Positions 63,632 to 64,000 of a stretch of 64,000 nucleotides of DNA are shown in pieces. A program made the position numbers and the translations under genes. The DNA is from DIGJ01 sp041739345 (GTDB lineage Bacteria; Bacillota; Clostridia; Lachnospirales; Lachnospiraceae), in NCBI GenBank assembly GCA_041739345.1, contig JBGSNZ010000026.1:42249-106248 (forward strand), in the 5' to 3' direction. The notes beneath the pieces are model-generated. The model saw nothing but the letters and a program-made list of their open reading frames with translations, did not search any database and had not been told where the DNA came from. Each line of letters begins with the position of its first letter. The stretch's first letter is position 1.

Positions 63632-64000
63632 TATGAGTAATCCGGACCATTTTACACCACCTGTCCGGATTTAGGAAACCGGTATTCCGGAAAAATGGAA
63701 ACCTTGATTCCAGTAATGGAAACTGAGGATATTTTTTCTTTATAATGTATCTATGCACCAATGGTGTAAATACGTTATAAGGAGGTCAATATATATGACC
63801 AAATATCGGGAAATCCTTAGACTCCATAGTCTTGGATTTAGCCAACAAAACATTGCCTACAGTAGCAATGTCTCCAAGAAAACAGTCAATAAAGTCTTAA
63901 AACGAGCTGAAGAAATGAACATTTCATGGCCGTTAGCTGACACACAGACTGATGCTGTGATTGAGGGACTTATGTTTCCAAAAAACAATCAGACATCTAA
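63632..64000 (+). mobile_element. IS21-type insertion sequence (left part, cut by window edge)
   Basis: Repeated TCCGGA-containing units (63640-63685, with TTCCGGAAAAATGGAAACC and a related TTCCAGTAATGGAAAC) precede the istA gene by about 110 bases; multiple end repeats are usual for this family. The start coordinate is estimated from where similarity to copy A ends. The rest lies beyond the window. Confidence 0.65.
63795..64000 (+). CDS. istA: IS21-type transposase IstA (N-terminal 68 residues)
   Basis: The reading begins MTKYREILRLHSLGFSQQNI with AYSSNVSKKTVNKVLKRAEE next, the helix-turn-helix start of IstA transposases. AAGGAGG lies 9 bases before ATG. The DDE domain is beyond the window edge, so integrity is not known. 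Confidence 0.88.
   Translation, partial: MTKYREILRLHSLGFSQQNIAYSSNVSKKTVNKVLKRAEEMNISWPLADTQTDAVIEGLMFPKNNQTS

Overview
The window looks like a low-GC, Gram-positive, anaerobic clostridium, most likely from the Lachnospiraceae; I cannot name the species. The reasons are strong AGGAGG-type ribosome binding sites, lipobox lipoproteins in place of periplasmic proteins, YesM/YesN-type two-component systems, an S-layer-homology protein and a plant-polysaccharide locus of the Gram-positive type. Almost all genes lie on the minus strand.

Layout: (1) 1-9.4 kb is a cobalamin-riboswitch operon. It runs from an exported cobaltochelatase (cbiK) through a corrinoid/metal-complex ABC importer to cbiP, cbiC, cbiD and the start of cbiF. 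(2) 9.5-19.5 kb is a sugar module: a degenerate twin-ABC protein, a LytS/YesM-type kinase, a YesN-type regulator, a ROK sugar kinase, mannose-6-phosphate isomerase and a ribose-type ABC importer. A decayed IS200-like element follows. (3) 20.4-39.3 kb is a galactan/arabinogalactan locus. One operon holds a secreted GH53 galactanase with a binding domain, an importer, a second GH53 without a signal peptide and a LacI regulator. A second operon holds an importer, GH43, a LacI regulator and a GH35-like enzyme. Divergent to it are a secreted GH30 (probable endo-1,6-galactanase) and a GH35 beta-galactosidase. (4) 39.7-47.5 kb holds a MacAB-like export system with an S-layer-homology protein and a two-component system. 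The two promoters share the same 19-bp direct-repeat operator. (5) 47.5-55.3 kb is a patchwork: decayed gene ends, a DnaJ/DUF5685/membrane-protein operon, a RelBE-type toxin-antitoxin pair plus a duplicated piece of its toxin, a truncated RhuM gene, an HNH nuclease-like gene, a methyltransferase and a truncated surface protein. (6) 55.4-63.2 kb is a purine nucleoside salvage operon (BMP-type importer, nucleoside hydrolase, adenosine deaminase) with a Crp/Fnr-type regulator upstream. (7) The window ends inside an IS21-type element.

How it fits together: secreted GH53 and GH30 enzymes would cut 1,4- and 1,6-linked galactans outside the cell. The two importers take up the oligosaccharides, and the GH53, GH35 and GH43 enzymes without signal peptides finish them inside. 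The B12 operon couples uptake of a corrinoid or metal complex to corrin ring synthesis under riboswitch control. The most unusual items are the lipoprotein cobaltochelatase that shares an accessory domain with its neighbouring binding protein, the ATPase with an added C-terminal domain, the degenerate ABC protein beside a two-component system, and the single-operator face-to-face promoters at 35.4 kb. I saw no rRNA, tRNA or CRISPR array.
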